Shown here: positions 29,329-38,811 of the stretch, piece after piece | Layout of the letters: every line of letters starts with the position of its first letter | Numbering within the stretch: the first letter of the stretch is position 1 | NCBI RefSeq assembly: GCF_047730065.1 | Contig: NZ_CP159829.1 | Span: forward strand, 2,480,001-2,544,000 | DNA length: 64,000 bases | From: Njordibacter sp028825405 | Lineage (GTDB): Bacteria; Pseudomonadota; Gammaproteobacteria; Pseudomonadales; Balneatricaceae | Reading direction: 5' to 3' | The notes under the pieces: generated by a model | What the model was told of the DNA's origin: nothing | The model's input: the letters and a program-made list of their open reading frames with translations, nothing else | Databases searched by the model: none | Position numbers and translations under genes: made by a program

Positions 29329-29862
29329 TCAGGCTTTTTCGACCTGAATAAATTCTAGCTCAACAGGTGTTGAGCGACCAAATATAAGTACCGCCACTCT
29401 AAGCCGGCTCTTCTCATAATTGACCTCTTCTACTGACCCATTGAAGTCTGCAAATGGCCCATCAACAACCCGCACCAATTCACCTGGCTCAAACATTGTC
29501 TTCGGCCTTGGCGCTTCAGCACCCGTCTCGACACGCTCTAAAATAGCATTGGCTTCACGTTCGGTGATAGGCGCTGGCCGATCTGCTGTGCCGCCAATAA
29601 ACCCCATCACTCGTGGTGTTTCTTTCACCATGTGCCAAGTCTCGTCGTTCAACTCCATATTCACCAGCACATAGCCAGGATAGAACTTGCGCTCACTGCG
29701 TCGTTTTTTACCCGCGCGCATTTCGATGACTTCTTCGGTTGGCACTAAAACATCACCAAACACATCTTGCATTTCAAAACGCTCGATGCGCTCATGTAAG
29801 GCGCGCATAACTTGCTTCTCGTAACCTGAGTATGCGTGAACCACGTACCAACGCTTTGCCAT
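29329..29862 (-). CDS. nusG: transcription elongation/antitermination factor NusG
   Basis: The 177-residue protein starts MAKRWYVVHAYSGYEKQV (NGN domain) and ends in a KOW domain (EPGELVRVVDGPFADFNGSVEEV). NusG binds RNA polymerase and links it to Rho or to S10 on the ribosome. It is 31 bp downstream of secE, the universal pairing. Confidence 0.98.
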   Translation of the reverse strand: MAKRWYVVHAYSGYEKQVMRALHERIERFEMQDVFGDVLVPTEEVIEMRAGKKRRSERKFYPGYVLVNMELNDETWHMVKETPRVMGFIGGTADRPAPITEREANAILERVETGAEAPRPKTMFEPGELVRVVDGPFADFNGSVEEVNYEKSRLRVAVLIFGRSTPVELEFIQVEKA

Positions 29863-29893
29863 GATAATTTCCTAACTAAACTTTTTAAGCTGA

Positions 29894-30262
29894 CTAGCCA
29901 ATTAAAGACGAAACAGCCCAACTCAATAATGAGTCCAGACCCCACAAAACCAGAGCCATAATCAACACTACAACCACGACTATTAGCGTTGTTTGGGTCG
30001 TTTCTTGGCGATTAGGCCAAACCACTTTACGGATTTCTTTGCGGGCTTCTTTAAAACTAACTGCATAACCCCTGCCTTTGGCTGTTTGTAAGGCTACAAA
30101 CAGGGCCACAGCTGCCAAGGCCACTAAAGCCAGGGTACGGTATAACAGGGATTGGTCGGAATATATAGAGTTACCCACAACACCAGCAGCGACTAAAGCC
30201 AGAACAAATATCCACTTTATGGTATCAAAACGCGAGTTCTGTGTAGTTGGTGTAGCGCTCAT
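29894..30262 (-). CDS. secE: preprotein translocase subunit SecE
   Basis: The 122-residue protein has two N-terminal membrane segments (about residues 14-32 and 40-60) and the conserved essential C-terminal segment (EARKEIRKVVWPNRQETTQTT, an amphipathic helix, followed by a transmembrane helix). This is the three-helix E. coli-type SecE. It partners SecY in the inner membrane. Confidence 0.97.
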   Translation of the reverse strand: MSATPTTQNSRFDTIKWIFVLALVAAGVVGNSIYSDQSLLYRTLALVALAAVALFVALQTAKGRGYAVSFKEARKEIRKVVWPNRQETTQTTLIVVVVVLIMALVLWGLDSLLSWAVSSLIG

Positions 30263-30325
30263 GTTGGAGCCTCTAGTTAACGGTACTTTACTCTTTGGAC
30301 TATACCATCCAAAGCATTAAAAATA

Positions 30326-30401
30326 TGGCAGGCCAGGAGGGATTCGAACCCCCAACATTCGGTTTTGGAGACCGACGTTCTGCCGTTGGAACTACTGGCC
30401 T
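30326..30401 (-). tRNA. tRNA-Trp (CCA)
   Basis: The 76-nt cloverleaf has an encoded 3' CCA, acceptor AGGCCAG paired with CTGGCCT, T-arm GGTTCGAATCC and anticodon CCA within TCTCCAAAA. It lies between tufB and secE, as in E. coli and Pseudomonas. Confidence 0.97.
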
Positions 30402-30522
30402 AGAACATCTTTTTCGCGAGAATGTTAAAAACACGCTAAAAGTATGGGACGCGTATATTATACGTGTCCCATGTTTTATGCAAGCATTAAGGGCCTAACT
30501 ACTTGCATTTCCTCAGCTTAAA

Positions 30523-31746
30523 TTAAGCTAGGATTTTAGCCACAACACCTGCACCAACGGTACGGCCACCTTCACGAATAGCGAAGCGTAAACCTTCATC
30601 CATCGCAATAGGGTTGATTAACTCAACCACCATTTGGATGTTATCACCAGGCATTACCATTTCTACGCCTGCTGGCAACTCACAAGCACCCGTGATGTCA
30701 GTCGTACGGAAGTAAAACTGTGGACGGTAGCCCTTAAAGAAAGGAGTATGGCGTCCGCCTTCGTCTTTACCTAGTACGTATACTTCAGCTTCAAACGTGG
30801 TGTGTGGAGTGATTGAACCAGGCTTAGCAAGAACTTGACCACGTTCCACGTCTTCGCGCTTAGTACCACGTAGTAGTACACCCACGTTCTCACCTGCACG
30901 ACCTTCGTCAAGCAACTTACGGAACATCTCAACACCCGTACAAGTCGACTTAGTCGTGTCCTTGATACCGATCATTTCTACGTCGTCACCAACGTTAACG
31001 ATGCCACGCTCAATACGACCGGTCACTACAGTGCCACGGCCTTGGATTGAGAATACATCTTCAATAGGCATCAAGAAGTTGCCATCAATGGCACGCTCTG
31101 GTTGCGGGATGTAGCTATCTAGTGCATCAACTAACTTACGCACTGCAGTAGTACCCATTTCGTTTGCGTCTTCGCCGTTCAATGCCATTAAGGCAGATCC
31201 TGGGATGATGGGCGTGTCGTCACCTGGGAATTCGTACTCGTCTAACAACTCACGAAGTTCCATTTCAACAAGCTCTAGCATCTCTGCGTATTCTTCTGAG
31301 TCTGCACCGCCACAATCTTCAGCTAACAAGTCAGCTTTGTTTAAGAACACAACGATGAAAGGTACACCTACTTGACGTGACAAAAGGATGTGCTCACGAG
31401 TCTGAGGCATAGGGCCGTCAGTCGCACCACATACTAGAATAGCACCGTCCATCTGCGCCGCACCAGTGATCATGTTCTTCACATAGTCAGCGTGTCCAGG
31501 ACAGTCAACGTGGGCGTAATGACGCTGCTCAGAATCATACTCAACGTGTGAAGTAGCGATGGTGATACCACGCTCACGCTCTTCAGGTGCGTTGTCGATT
31601 TGAGAGAAGTCTTTTAGTTCTCCACCAAAAGCTTCTGCACAAACACGAGTCAATGCAGCGGTTAATGTAGTTTTACCGTGGTCAACGTGACCAATGGTGC
31701 CGACGTTTACGTGCGGCTTATTTCTTTCAAACTTTTCCTTAGCCAT
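30523..31746 (-). CDS. tufB: elongation factor Tu, copy B
   Basis: The 407-residue product is identical to tufA. The start is the ATG at 31746 (MAKEKFERNK), with an upstream GGAGG; a frame open to 31809 is an artefact. It is embedded in the tRNA-tufB operon between tRNA-Thr(GGT) and tRNA-Trp. As far as I compared by eye the 1224 bases match tufA exactly, including the last bases before the stop, which points to gene conversion. Confidence 0.98.
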   Translation of the reverse strand: MAKEKFERNKPHVNVGTIGHVDHGKTTLTAALTRVCAEAFGGELKDFSQIDNAPEERERGITIATSHVEYDSEQRHYAHVDCPGHADYVKNMITGAAQMDGAILVCGATDGPMPQTREHILLSRQVGVPFIVVFLNKADLLAEDCGGADSEEYAEMLELVEMELRELLDEYEFPGDDTPIIPGSALMALNGEDANEMGTTAVRKLVDALDSYIPQPERAIDGNFLMPIEDVFSIQGRGTVVTGRIERGIVNVGDDVEMIGIKDTTKSTCTGVEMFRKLLDEGRAGENVGVLLRGTKREDVERGQVLAKPGSITPHTTFEAEVYVLGKDEGGRHTPFFKGYRPQFYFRTTDITGACELPAGVEMVMPGDNIQMVVELINPIAMDEGLRFAIREGGRTVGAGVVAKILA

Positions 31747-31899
31747 GATAGCCTCCGACAATGGGCGGCCGATAAGCCGCGCTAAGTTAAAAAATGCAAC
31801 TGTACCCACGTATTGAGTAAACTGCAGATAACAAGAAGGGTAGATACATTGCTATATCTACCCTTCAAAATATACTGTGCCCCCTTGCCTACCTGACAA

Positions 31900-31974
31900 T
31901 GGAGCTCTAGGGCGGAATTGAACCGCCGACCTCACCCTTACCAAGGGTGCGCTCTACCCCTGAGCTACTAGAGC
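31900..31974 (-). tRNA. tRNA-Thr (GGT)
   Basis: The 75-nt cloverleaf has acceptor GCTCTAG, T-arm GGTTCAATTCC, an encoded CCA and anticodon GGT in the loop TTGGTAA. It is directly upstream of tufB. Confidence 0.96.
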
Positions 31975-32043
31975 TTATAACGCACTAACTGGCTCTAAAT
32001 AGCCTTCAAACTATTCACTAATAAAAGCGAACTTTGCTCAATA

Positions 32044-32118
32044 TGGAGCGGGTAGCGGGAATCGAACCCGCATCTACAGCTTGGAAGGCTGCAGTAATAG
32101 CCATTATACCATACCCGC
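32044..32118 (-). tRNA. tRNA-Gly (TCC)
   Basis: The 75-nt cloverleaf has acceptor GCGGGTA, T-arm GGTTCGATTCC, an encoded CCA and anticodon TCC in the loop CTTCCAA. Confidence 0.96.
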
Positions 32119-32124
32119 AAAGAA

Positions 32125-32208
32125 TGGTGGTGGGAGGTGGATTCGAACCACCGAAGCTTTCGCGTCAGATTTACAGTCTGATCCCTTTGGCCACTCGGGA
32201 ACCCCACC
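32125..32208 (-). tRNA. tRNA-Tyr (GTA)
   Basis: The 84-nt class II tRNA has a long variable arm, acceptor GGTGGGG, anticodon GTA (loop CTGTAAA), T-arm GGTTCGAATCC and an encoded CCA. It is six bases from tRNA-Gly. Confidence 0.96.
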
Positions 32209-32230
32209 TTTAAAATTCTTTATCAGGAAC

Positions 32231-32306
<76 letters not shown>

Positions 32307-32341
32307 TAAATTGCCTGTGCCCCTGAACTCAGGAGGGGCGT

Positions 32342-32370
32342 ATAATACTGAACGTATTAGTAGGATGCAA
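32342..32370 (-). promoter_or_regulatory. stable-RNA promoter of the tRNA-tufB operon
   Basis: On the minus strand TTGCAT (32365-32370) and TATTAT (32342-32347) are 17 bp apart, followed by the GC-rich discriminator ACGCCCCTCC, typical of ppGpp-controlled tRNA promoters. Confidence 0.8.
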
Positions 32371-32398
32371 GCATGAATGATGATTTTATTAAAGTTTT

Positions 32399-33124
32399 TC
32401 AGTGTTTAACCAAGCCGGCCACTCGTGCTAAGCCATCTAACACCAGTTCTTCTAAATAAGGTAGGTCAAGCTCCTCAGCAATGGCCATAGCATCACCCCC
32501 ACAAAGCAGTATCTCATAGCCTAAAGCTTGGGCGTCTTTGACTAAACCACCGACCCCATAATGAACCATTTGCTGACAACCTGCTAACGCAGCTGGGCCT
32601 GTAGCCGTGCCTGGCTCAGTGGAGTCCACAACAGCGTGAATAACATTAATCTGTGCCGTATCACGCACCAAAGCCTGTCCCATTAACCTAGCACCAGGCA
32701 TGATGTAGCTACCTTCATGCTGGCCCTCAGCACTCACATAGTCGAAGGTGATAGCACTGCCGCAATCCACTACGCAAACAGCCCTGCGAGTATGCTGTCT
32801 TGCCGCTATCATTGCCAACCAGCGATCCACACCCAATTGTTGTGGCTGCTCATAACCATTGCGTAAGTCTTGCCACTGATGTTGGGTCGTCATTTGGTGA
32901 CATGAAATATTTTTTTGTTGCGCCCAAGCTTCCAGGCATAGACCTATTTTAACCACTGCAACACTGGCCCAATACAATACGCCTACTTTATCTGGCAAAC
33001 AGGCCTGCAGCTGCGTCAAGTTGACATCTCTTACTAACATGACACCAGAACGCTGCACCACACCCTGCTCTTGCAGTCGCCACTTAAGGCGTGTATTTCC
33101 ACAATCAATGAGCAAGTCAGTCAT
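32399..33124 (-). CDS. coaX: type III pantothenate kinase
   Basis: The 241-residue ASKHA-fold kinase phosphorylates pantothenate in the first step of CoA synthesis. The ATP-binding DCGNTRLKWR and DCGSAITFD motifs and the acceptor region GARLMGQAL are visible. Its ATG overlaps the birA stop as ATGA. Type III kinases typically need a monovalent cation and are not inhibited by CoA. Confidence 0.95.
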   Translation of the reverse strand: MTDLLIDCGNTRLKWRLQEQGVVQRSGVMLVRDVNLTQLQACLPDKVGVLYWASVAVVKIGLCLEAWAQQKNISCHQMTTQHQWQDLRNGYEQPQQLGVDRWLAMIAARQHTRRAVCVVDCGSAITFDYVSAEGQHEGSYIMPGARLMGQALVRDTAQINVIHAVVDSTEPGTATGPAALAGCQQMVHYGVGGLVKDAQALGYEILLCGGDAMAIAEELDLPYLEELVLDGLARVAGLVKH

Positions 33125-34122
33125 GTCGACCTCTCTTGGGGGTGTGTGTGGGGTATCGACAACGGCCTCAAACTAATTTCGCCACCACTATAGGTAGTGA
33201 CTGCGCCATTATGCTCGATCATTAATGCACCCACTGAATCTACCCCTCGGCAGACCCCCTCAATGATTCGACTGGGCAGCAAAAGTTGAACCTTTTTGTC
33301 CTGATAATAATGACACTGCTGCCACTCATCACGCACGGTTACAAAACCATATTGCACAAACCGCTGTAGGTAGTGATGCAAATGAAGGAGTATTTGTGCC
33401 ACCAAATCATTGCGGTTTAACTGATAGCCTAACTGCTTTAAGCTGACCCAGGGTTGATCAATGGTTTTATGCTCAGTTAAGTGAACATTAAGACCAATAC
33501 CAATCACCACATGACAGGGGCCTGTGGCATCGCCACGCATCTCGAGCAGAATACCAGCCAGCTTGCGATGATCGACCAGCACATCGTTGGGCCATTTGAG
33601 TTGTACCAATCCCACACCTAAATCAGTCAATGCGTGTTTTAGAGCCAACCCGACCACTAGACTCAGTCCCTCTAGGGCGGTCGCACCGCCAACAAAGTCC
33701 CAACCCAATGATAATGCAATATTTTGACCAAACGGCGAATGCCATTGGCGGCCTAAGCGTCCTCGTCCCGACGTTTGTACTTCAGCCAGCACCACCTCAC
33801 CATGAATAGACCCTTGATGCTGGCGCTGCATTAAGGTTTCATTAGTGGAGGCAAGGGACATGTGCAACTGCACATTAAAAGCAGGATTCAGGATGGGCAG
33901 TTGACGCTGGATGGCTTCAACGTCAAGTAAGTCAAGACCACCCGCAATACGATAGCCACGGCCTCGCACACGATGTAATTTAACGCCGAGTGCTTCCACG
34001 CCTTTGAGCTGCTTCCAGACAGCAGCTCGGCTCATATTAAGGTGATGCCCTAAGGCAGTGCCCGAGTGAAACTCGCCATCGGCTAGTAGGTGTAATAATT
34101 GATTAAGACTGGTCAGCGACAT
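33121..34122 (-). CDS. birA: biotin operon repressor / biotin-protein ligase
   Basis: The 333-residue bifunctional BirA has an N-terminal winged helix (about residues 5-60, GTALGHHLNMSRAAVWKQLK) and a ligase domain with the biotinyl-AMP loop GRGRLGRQW and the KWPNDVL motif. The C-terminal SH3-like domain follows. Having the HTH means it can act as a biotin-responsive repressor, though no bio operator is in this window. It is translationally coupled to coaX. Confidence 0.95.
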   Translation of the reverse strand: MSLTSLNQLLHLLADGEFHSGTALGHHLNMSRAAVWKQLKGVEALGVKLHRVRGRGYRIAGGLDLLDVEAIQRQLPILNPAFNVQLHMSLASTNETLMQRQHQGSIHGEVVLAEVQTSGRGRLGRQWHSPFGQNIALSLGWDFVGGATALEGLSLVVGLALKHALTDLGVGLVQLKWPNDVLVDHRKLAGILLEMRGDATGPCHVVIGIGLNVHLTEHKTIDQPWVSLKQLGYQLNRNDLVAQILLHLHHYLQRFVQYGFVTVRDEWQQCHYYQDKKVQLLLPSRIIEGVCRGVDSVGALMIEHNGAVTTYSGGEISLRPLSIPHTHPQERST

Positions 34123-34192
34123 AGGTATCGCACCACCACTGCGCTCCTCATTATGGTGAGGGAGAGTAAACTCGTCGCAGTGATTCTAAACA

Positions 34193-35605
34193 TTACTTCT
34201 TTTTAGCCTTTTTCTTAGCTTTATTGACGTGCTTCACTAAACGCTGTTTCTTAGTGATTTGGCGCTGGGACAATTGGTTCTTTTTGCCATCAAATGGGTT
34301 ATCACTCGTGCGAAACTCAAAGCGCACTGGAGTACCACGAATTTTAAGTACTTTAATAAATTTGTTTTCTAGGTACCGCTTGTAAGTGGTGGGCAAGGCA
34401 TTAGTCTGGTTGCCATGCACAATAAATAACGGCGGATTAGAGCCGCCAAGGTGGGCATAACGTAACTTAATTCTGCGACCATGCACGAGAGGTGGCTGAT
34501 GGTCTAGAATGGCATCTTCAAGTAAAGTGGTTAACTTGTTAGTGCTCCACTTAGTAAAGGCACAATCGTGCGCCTCTTCAACAGATTGGTATAAATCGCC
34601 CACACCTGAGCCATGTAAGGCTGAGATAAAGTGAATGCGGGCAAACTTAGCAAACTCTAAACGGGCCTGCAACTCATGCTTAACATGAGCCTTGTCGTCC
34701 ACAGTCATGCCATCCCACTTATTAACAGCAATCACTAAGGCGCGACCCGCATCAATAACAAAACCTAACAAGTGCATATCTTGCTCAGTCAGGCCTTCAT
34801 GAGCGTCAACCACTAACACCACTACATGGGCATCTTTAATGGCTTGCAAAGTTTTAACAATAGAAAATTTTTCTACTGTTTCTTTGACACTGCGACGCCG
34901 ACGCACCCCCGCCGTATCAATCAAGGTATAGGGCTTGTCGTTACGCCGATAAGGAATGTAAATACTGTCACGAGTAGTGCCTGCTTCGTCGAACACCACT
35001 ACTCGGTCTTCTCCTAACATGCGATTCACTAAGGTGGATTTACCTACATTGGGCCGCCCAACCACACCAATTCGAATACCACCTTCCGTTTCAGATGGGA
35101 AACCCTCATCTTCTGGAAAAGGTGCCAACACATCTTCAATGAGCTGGCTGACGCCTCGCCCATGGGACGCTGCAATAGCTCGAGGCATACCTTTTAGTCC
35201 TAGACCATAAAAGTCGCCCATGGCCACATCAGCATCAATGCCGTCAGTCTTGTTCACCACTAAATAAGCTGGCTTATCACAGCGGCGCAAGTGATCAGCA
35301 ATTAATTCATCAGAAGGATTAAGACCTGCTTTACCGTCGACCAAAAACAATACCGCATCAGCTTCTTCGATAGCCAGCAAAGACTGTTCGGCCATCACCT
35401 GATCAATGCCCGTCTCATCGCCACTGATTCCTCCTGTATCGATGACAAGATAGTCCCTTTCACCCGTTTTACCTTCACCGTACTTACGGTCACGGGTGAG
35501 CCCTGGGAAATCAGCAACTAAAGCATCACGGGAACGGGTTAAGCGGTTGAAAAGTGTGGATTTACCCACATTCGGACGCCCAACAAGGGCAATTACGGGA
35601 TTCAT
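34193..35605 (-). CDS. der: GTPase Der (ribosome assembly)
   Basis: The 470-residue protein carries two tandem G domains, each with GRPNVGKST (near residues 8 and 182), NKTDG and NKWDG motifs. A KH-like C-terminal domain and a lysine-rich tail follow. Der is an essential 50S biogenesis GTPase. It is 11 bp downstream of bamB, the usual pairing. Confidence 0.97.
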   Translation of the reverse strand: MNPVIALVGRPNVGKSTLFNRLTRSRDALVADFPGLTRDRKYGEGKTGERDYLVIDTGGISGDETGIDQVMAEQSLLAIEEADAVLFLVDGKAGLNPSDELIADHLRRCDKPAYLVVNKTDGIDADVAMGDFYGLGLKGMPRAIAASHGRGVSQLIEDVLAPFPEDEGFPSETEGGIRIGVVGRPNVGKSTLVNRMLGEDRVVVFDEAGTTRDSIYIPYRRNDKPYTLIDTAGVRRRRSVKETVEKFSIVKTLQAIKDAHVVVLVVDAHEGLTEQDMHLLGFVIDAGRALVIAVNKWDGMTVDDKAHVKHELQARLEFAKFARIHFISALHGSGVGDLYQSVEEAHDCAFTKWSTNKLTTLLEDAILDHQPPLVHGRRIKLRYAHLGGSNPPLFIVHGNQTNALPTTYKRYLENKFIKVLKIRGTPVRFEFRTSDNPFDGKKNQLSQRQITKKQRLVKHVNKAKKKAKKK

Positions 35606-35616
35606 AAATAAACCAA

Positions 35617-36762
35617 TTATTTCAAGCCTAGACGCATAAGACGTCCATTGAGGCTGAGTAAGAAAATATTATCCTGATAGCGTTGACTGCCAAGCCGAGC
35701 GCTTTTAACCGCCATTTTTTGACGGCCTACAAAGTCACCATTACTAAGCTGGAGCAAATGAGCATAACCTTGCGCATCAATAACTAATGCTTGACCAGCG
35801 AACGCCATAGGGGCAGACAATGAGCGATATTTAAGGTCACTATTCTGCCACAGCACATGGCCTCGTTGCCGATCATAGGCCAGCACCGTGTCCTCAGCAT
35901 CAACGACAAGAATTGCATCACCTGCGATCACTGTGCCAGTGGCGCTAGACAGGGGATGTTGCCACATAGTGGTTCCTGTTAACGCGTCAATGGCAGCAAT
36001 TTTGCCTTGATAGCTAGTCGCGAAAAGCACGTCATCCACCAAACTTAACATGCCATCTACATCCACTAAGCGCTCGATCTCTGAGCGGCCTTTAGCGGCT
36101 CCAATACTCTTTTGCCAGACGACACCACCTAGCTCATTATCTAGGGCAACCAATTGACCACTAGCGAAGCCAGCATAGGTATAGCGCTCATTAATCAGAG
36201 GCGTACTGGTGCCACGCAGGGTTAAGCTGGGAAGATTGGCTGTATAAGACCATTGAAACTTTCCATCTTCAATAGCATAAGCACTGACTTTTCCATCAAC
36301 TGTTTGCACCACCACAATATTGCTATTGGCTTGCGGCGCCGCTAGAGCTTCACTCGAAGTGTTTACCTGCCAGATAACTGATCCATCAGCACGACTCACC
36401 GCAACTAATTTACCACTTTGAGTAGCCACGAATAACTGTTGGTTTATGTGGCCTACTCCCGCAGTCAATGGCTCAGCAAGGTCTATTTTCCAATTAACTT
36501 CGCCCGTCTCTAAATTGAAAGATCCTAAGTGCTGCCCTGACGCCGCAAAAATATCATTTTCTGATATCACAGGCTGCATTACTGAAGTGCTCTTCTTGTC
36601 TCCTTTTCCCACAGATACAGACCATTGCTCTGCCAGCTGCAACTGAGGTGTGATGTCATTTAAAGCTGTGGGCTCTGGCAGATTGCTGCCAGATGAAGAA
36701 CAGGCGCTAACAACTATTAAAGTTAAACAGCTAATAAATAGCTTCAACGCTCTAGCAATCAT
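35617..36762 (-). CDS. bamB: outer-membrane assembly lipoprotein BamB
   Basis: The start at 36762, nine bases after AGGA, gives a lipoprotein signal peptide with lipobox VVSAC (Cys21) and a 381-residue product. The rest is a run of PQQ-like beta-propeller blades (AIDALTGTTMWQ, ALDNELGGVVWQ, AVSRADGSVIWQ). BamB is the periplasmic scaffold of the BAM complex. A longer frame to 36825 would bury the signal peptide and is unlikely. Confidence 0.94.
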   Translation of the reverse strand: MIARALKLFISCLTLIVVSACSSSGSNLPEPTALNDITPQLQLAEQWSVSVGKGDKKSTSVMQPVISENDIFAASGQHLGSFNLETGEVNWKIDLAEPLTAGVGHINQQLFVATQSGKLVAVSRADGSVIWQVNTSSEALAAPQANSNIVVVQTVDGKVSAYAIEDGKFQWSYTANLPSLTLRGTSTPLINERYTYAGFASGQLVALDNELGGVVWQKSIGAAKGRSEIERLVDVDGMLSLVDDVLFATSYQGKIAAIDALTGTTMWQHPLSSATGTVIAGDAILVVDAEDTVLAYDRQRGHVLWQNSDLKYRSLSAPMAFAGQALVIDAQGYAHLLQLSNGDFVGRQKMAVKSARLGSQRYQDNIFLLSLNGRLMRLGLK

Positions 36763-36814
36763 ATTAACATTCCTAAACTGCTCATTAATCTTGGACCCCA
36801 AGGCATCAGTATAC

Positions 36815-37456
36815 TTATTGCGCAAGGTTGTCCAGTTTAAGACCTAACAATGGATTGTTTGTACCACTGGTTACGGCCAGCAAAGAAGCTTCCGTATACG
36901 CTGCACGCGCAGCATCTAAATCCCCTTGAGCAACTAACAAATCACCCCGAGTTTCTAACCGACCTAACTGCCATGCATCGTCAGCATCGACCAATAAAGC
37001 TAGCGCTTCATCATATTGATTTTGTGCACCTAGCAACTTGGCCAAACGAAGCGTGGCTAAAGTCCTAACTTCCACATCACCTTGCTGAGCTATGACCCAC
37101 TCTAGCTCAGTGGTTGCTGCAGCCAAATTACCTTCTTGAACTTCAACCCTCGCAATCATGAGTGCTGCAAATTGAGCATAAGTACTGGCACTAAATTCTT
37201 TTTTAAGTAGATCACTGTTGTAGCGTATTTCTGCTATTTCAGTTTCTCCCAATTGACCCGCAGGAGCGCTCGTCATTAACTGTTGAAAGTAAACACTGGC
37301 TAATTCTGACTCGTTAGTCTGATGGTCTTGGTAAGCATTCCAACTCAACACACCACCCACAGACACGGCAATCGTTAGTATGAGTGATTTGCCATTTTCT
37401 TGCCACCAACGCTTTAGCGCTTCTACTTGTTCTTCTTCTGTCTTCATTTCGGCCAC
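36815..37456 (-). CDS. yfgM: YfgM-type TPR membrane protein (ancillary SecYEG translocon protein)
   Basis: The product of about 213 residues has the conserved N-terminal TEEEQVEALKRWWQENGKS, one transmembrane segment and a periplasmic TPR-like region. The start is uncertain: AGGAG is nine bases before a GTG at 37456 and 18 before the ATG at 37447, and a TTG at 37462 is too close. In E. coli YfgM links SecYEG with periplasmic chaperones such as PpiD. Confidence 0.88.
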   Translation of the reverse strand: MAEMKTEEEQVEALKRWWQENGKSLILTIAVSVGGVLSWNAYQDHQTNESELASVYFQQLMTSAPAGQLGETEIAEIRYNSDLLKKEFSASTYAQFAALMIARVEVQEGNLAAATTELEWVIAQQGDVEVRTLATLRLAKLLGAQNQYDEALALLVDADDAWQLGRLETRGDLLVAQGDLDAARAAYTEASLLAVTSGTNNPLLGLKLDNLAQ

Positions 37457-37488
37457 AACCAAAAACTCCTTTATGCTACTTGTAGTAT

Positions 37489-38766
37489 TTATTGAGTAAG
37501 TTCCACGACATGCGCTAAAACTTGATCTAAAGATATGCTGCGCTGCTCACTCTGTCCTTGTAATGGTTTAATTTGAATTTGACCTAAGGTCAACTCATCT
37601 TCACCCATAATAAGCACCAGTTTAGCACCACAACGGTCTGCTTTTTTCATCTGATTTTTGAGACTACCACCACCACAGTGCCACAGCACACGCAAACCAG
37701 GAATGTCGGTACGTAATTGTTCGGCCAACTGCATAGTGCGCATGCTTGCAGCAGCACCCATATGAGCAAGGTAAACATCTGCTTGCTGGCCGAGACCTGC
37801 AGGTTCTTGTTGCATTTCTTGCAACAACAAAATCATGCGTTCTACACCCATGGCCCATCCCACCGCAGGTGTAGGCTTGCCACCTAACTGCTCGATCATG
37901 CCATCGTATCGACCACCACCACATACGGTACCTTGAGCGCCCAATTTATCAGTCACCCATTCAAATACTGTTTTACAATAGTAGTCTAAGCCTCTGACCA
38001 AGCGCGGATTAAGCTCGTAACTAATGCCTGCAGCATCTAACAATGCACATAAGCGCTCAAAATGTACTCGAGAATCATCGTCTAAATAGCCGTAAAATTC
38101 AGGTGCGCCATCGAGTACCGCTTGAGTGTTAGCATCTTTACTGTCCAATACTCGCAGCGGATTAGTGCTAACTCGACGCTGGCTGTCCGCATCTAACAAG
38201 TGCATATTCACTTGCAAAAATGCCACCAAGTCAGTGCGATAAGTGACCCGAGCCGCTGCACTGCCTAAAGTGTTCAACTGCAAAGTTACCGCATCTTGCA
38301 GACCTAACTGACGCCACAGCCGCCCAGTCATTATAATGAGTTCAGCATCGACCTCGGGGCCATCTAGGCCATACGCTTCGGCACCAAACTGGTGAAACTG
38401 CCGCTGACGCCCTTTTTGTGGGCGCTCGTAACGAAACATAGGGCCGTGATACCACAGCCGCTGCACTTGGTTATAGGTTAAGCCATGCTCTTGAGCCGCG
38501 CGCACACAAGATGCTGTGCCTTCTGGCCTCAAGGTCATATTGTCACCATTGCGATCGGCAAAGGTGTACATCTCTTTTTCCACCACATCAGTGGCTTCAC
38601 CGATAGAGCGACAAAACAGATCAGTTTTTTCAGCGATCGGCATACGAATTTCTTGATAACCGTATTGGTCAAAGACCAACTTTACTTGTGCTTCAAAAAA
38701 CTGCCATAAAGGCGTTTCAGATGGCAATATATCGTGCATGCCACGGATGGCTTTTATAGACGCCAA
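37489..38766 (-). CDS. hisS: histidyl-tRNA synthetase
   Basis: The 425-residue class II synthetase has the motif 1 region (MHDILPSETPLW), motif 2 (MFRYERPQKGRQRQFHQFG), the HisA signature LVRGLDYYCKTVFEW and motif 3 (GWAMGVERM). It charges tRNA-His. It lies directly between rodZ and yfgM; the ispG gene often found just upstream is absent here. Confidence 0.98.
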   Translation of the reverse strand: MASIKAIRGMHDILPSETPLWQFFEAQVKLVFDQYGYQEIRMPIAEKTDLFCRSIGEATDVVEKEMYTFADRNGDNMTLRPEGTASCVRAAQEHGLTYNQVQRLWYHGPMFRYERPQKGRQRQFHQFGAEAYGLDGPEVDAELIIMTGRLWRQLGLQDAVTLQLNTLGSAAARVTYRTDLVAFLQVNMHLLDADSQRRVSTNPLRVLDSKDANTQAVLDGAPEFYGYLDDDSRVHFERLCALLDAAGISYELNPRLVRGLDYYCKTVFEWVTDKLGAQGTVCGGGRYDGMIEQLGGKPTPAVGWAMGVERMILLLQEMQQEPAGLGQQADVYLAHMGAAASMRTMQLAEQLRTDIPGLRVLWHCGGGSLKNQMKKADRCGAKLVLIMGEDELTLGQIQIKPLQGQSEQRSISLDQVLAHVVELTQ

Positions 38767-38811
38767 AATGTGTTCCTTATTTAATGGGGGGTGTCACTAA
38801 CTAAGATAGAG

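Noticed and set aside
31747..31809. N-terminal extension of tufB by 21 residues
   Set aside because: The other copy lacks it, EF-Tu starts at MAKEKFERNK, and a ribosome-binding site lies inside the extension.
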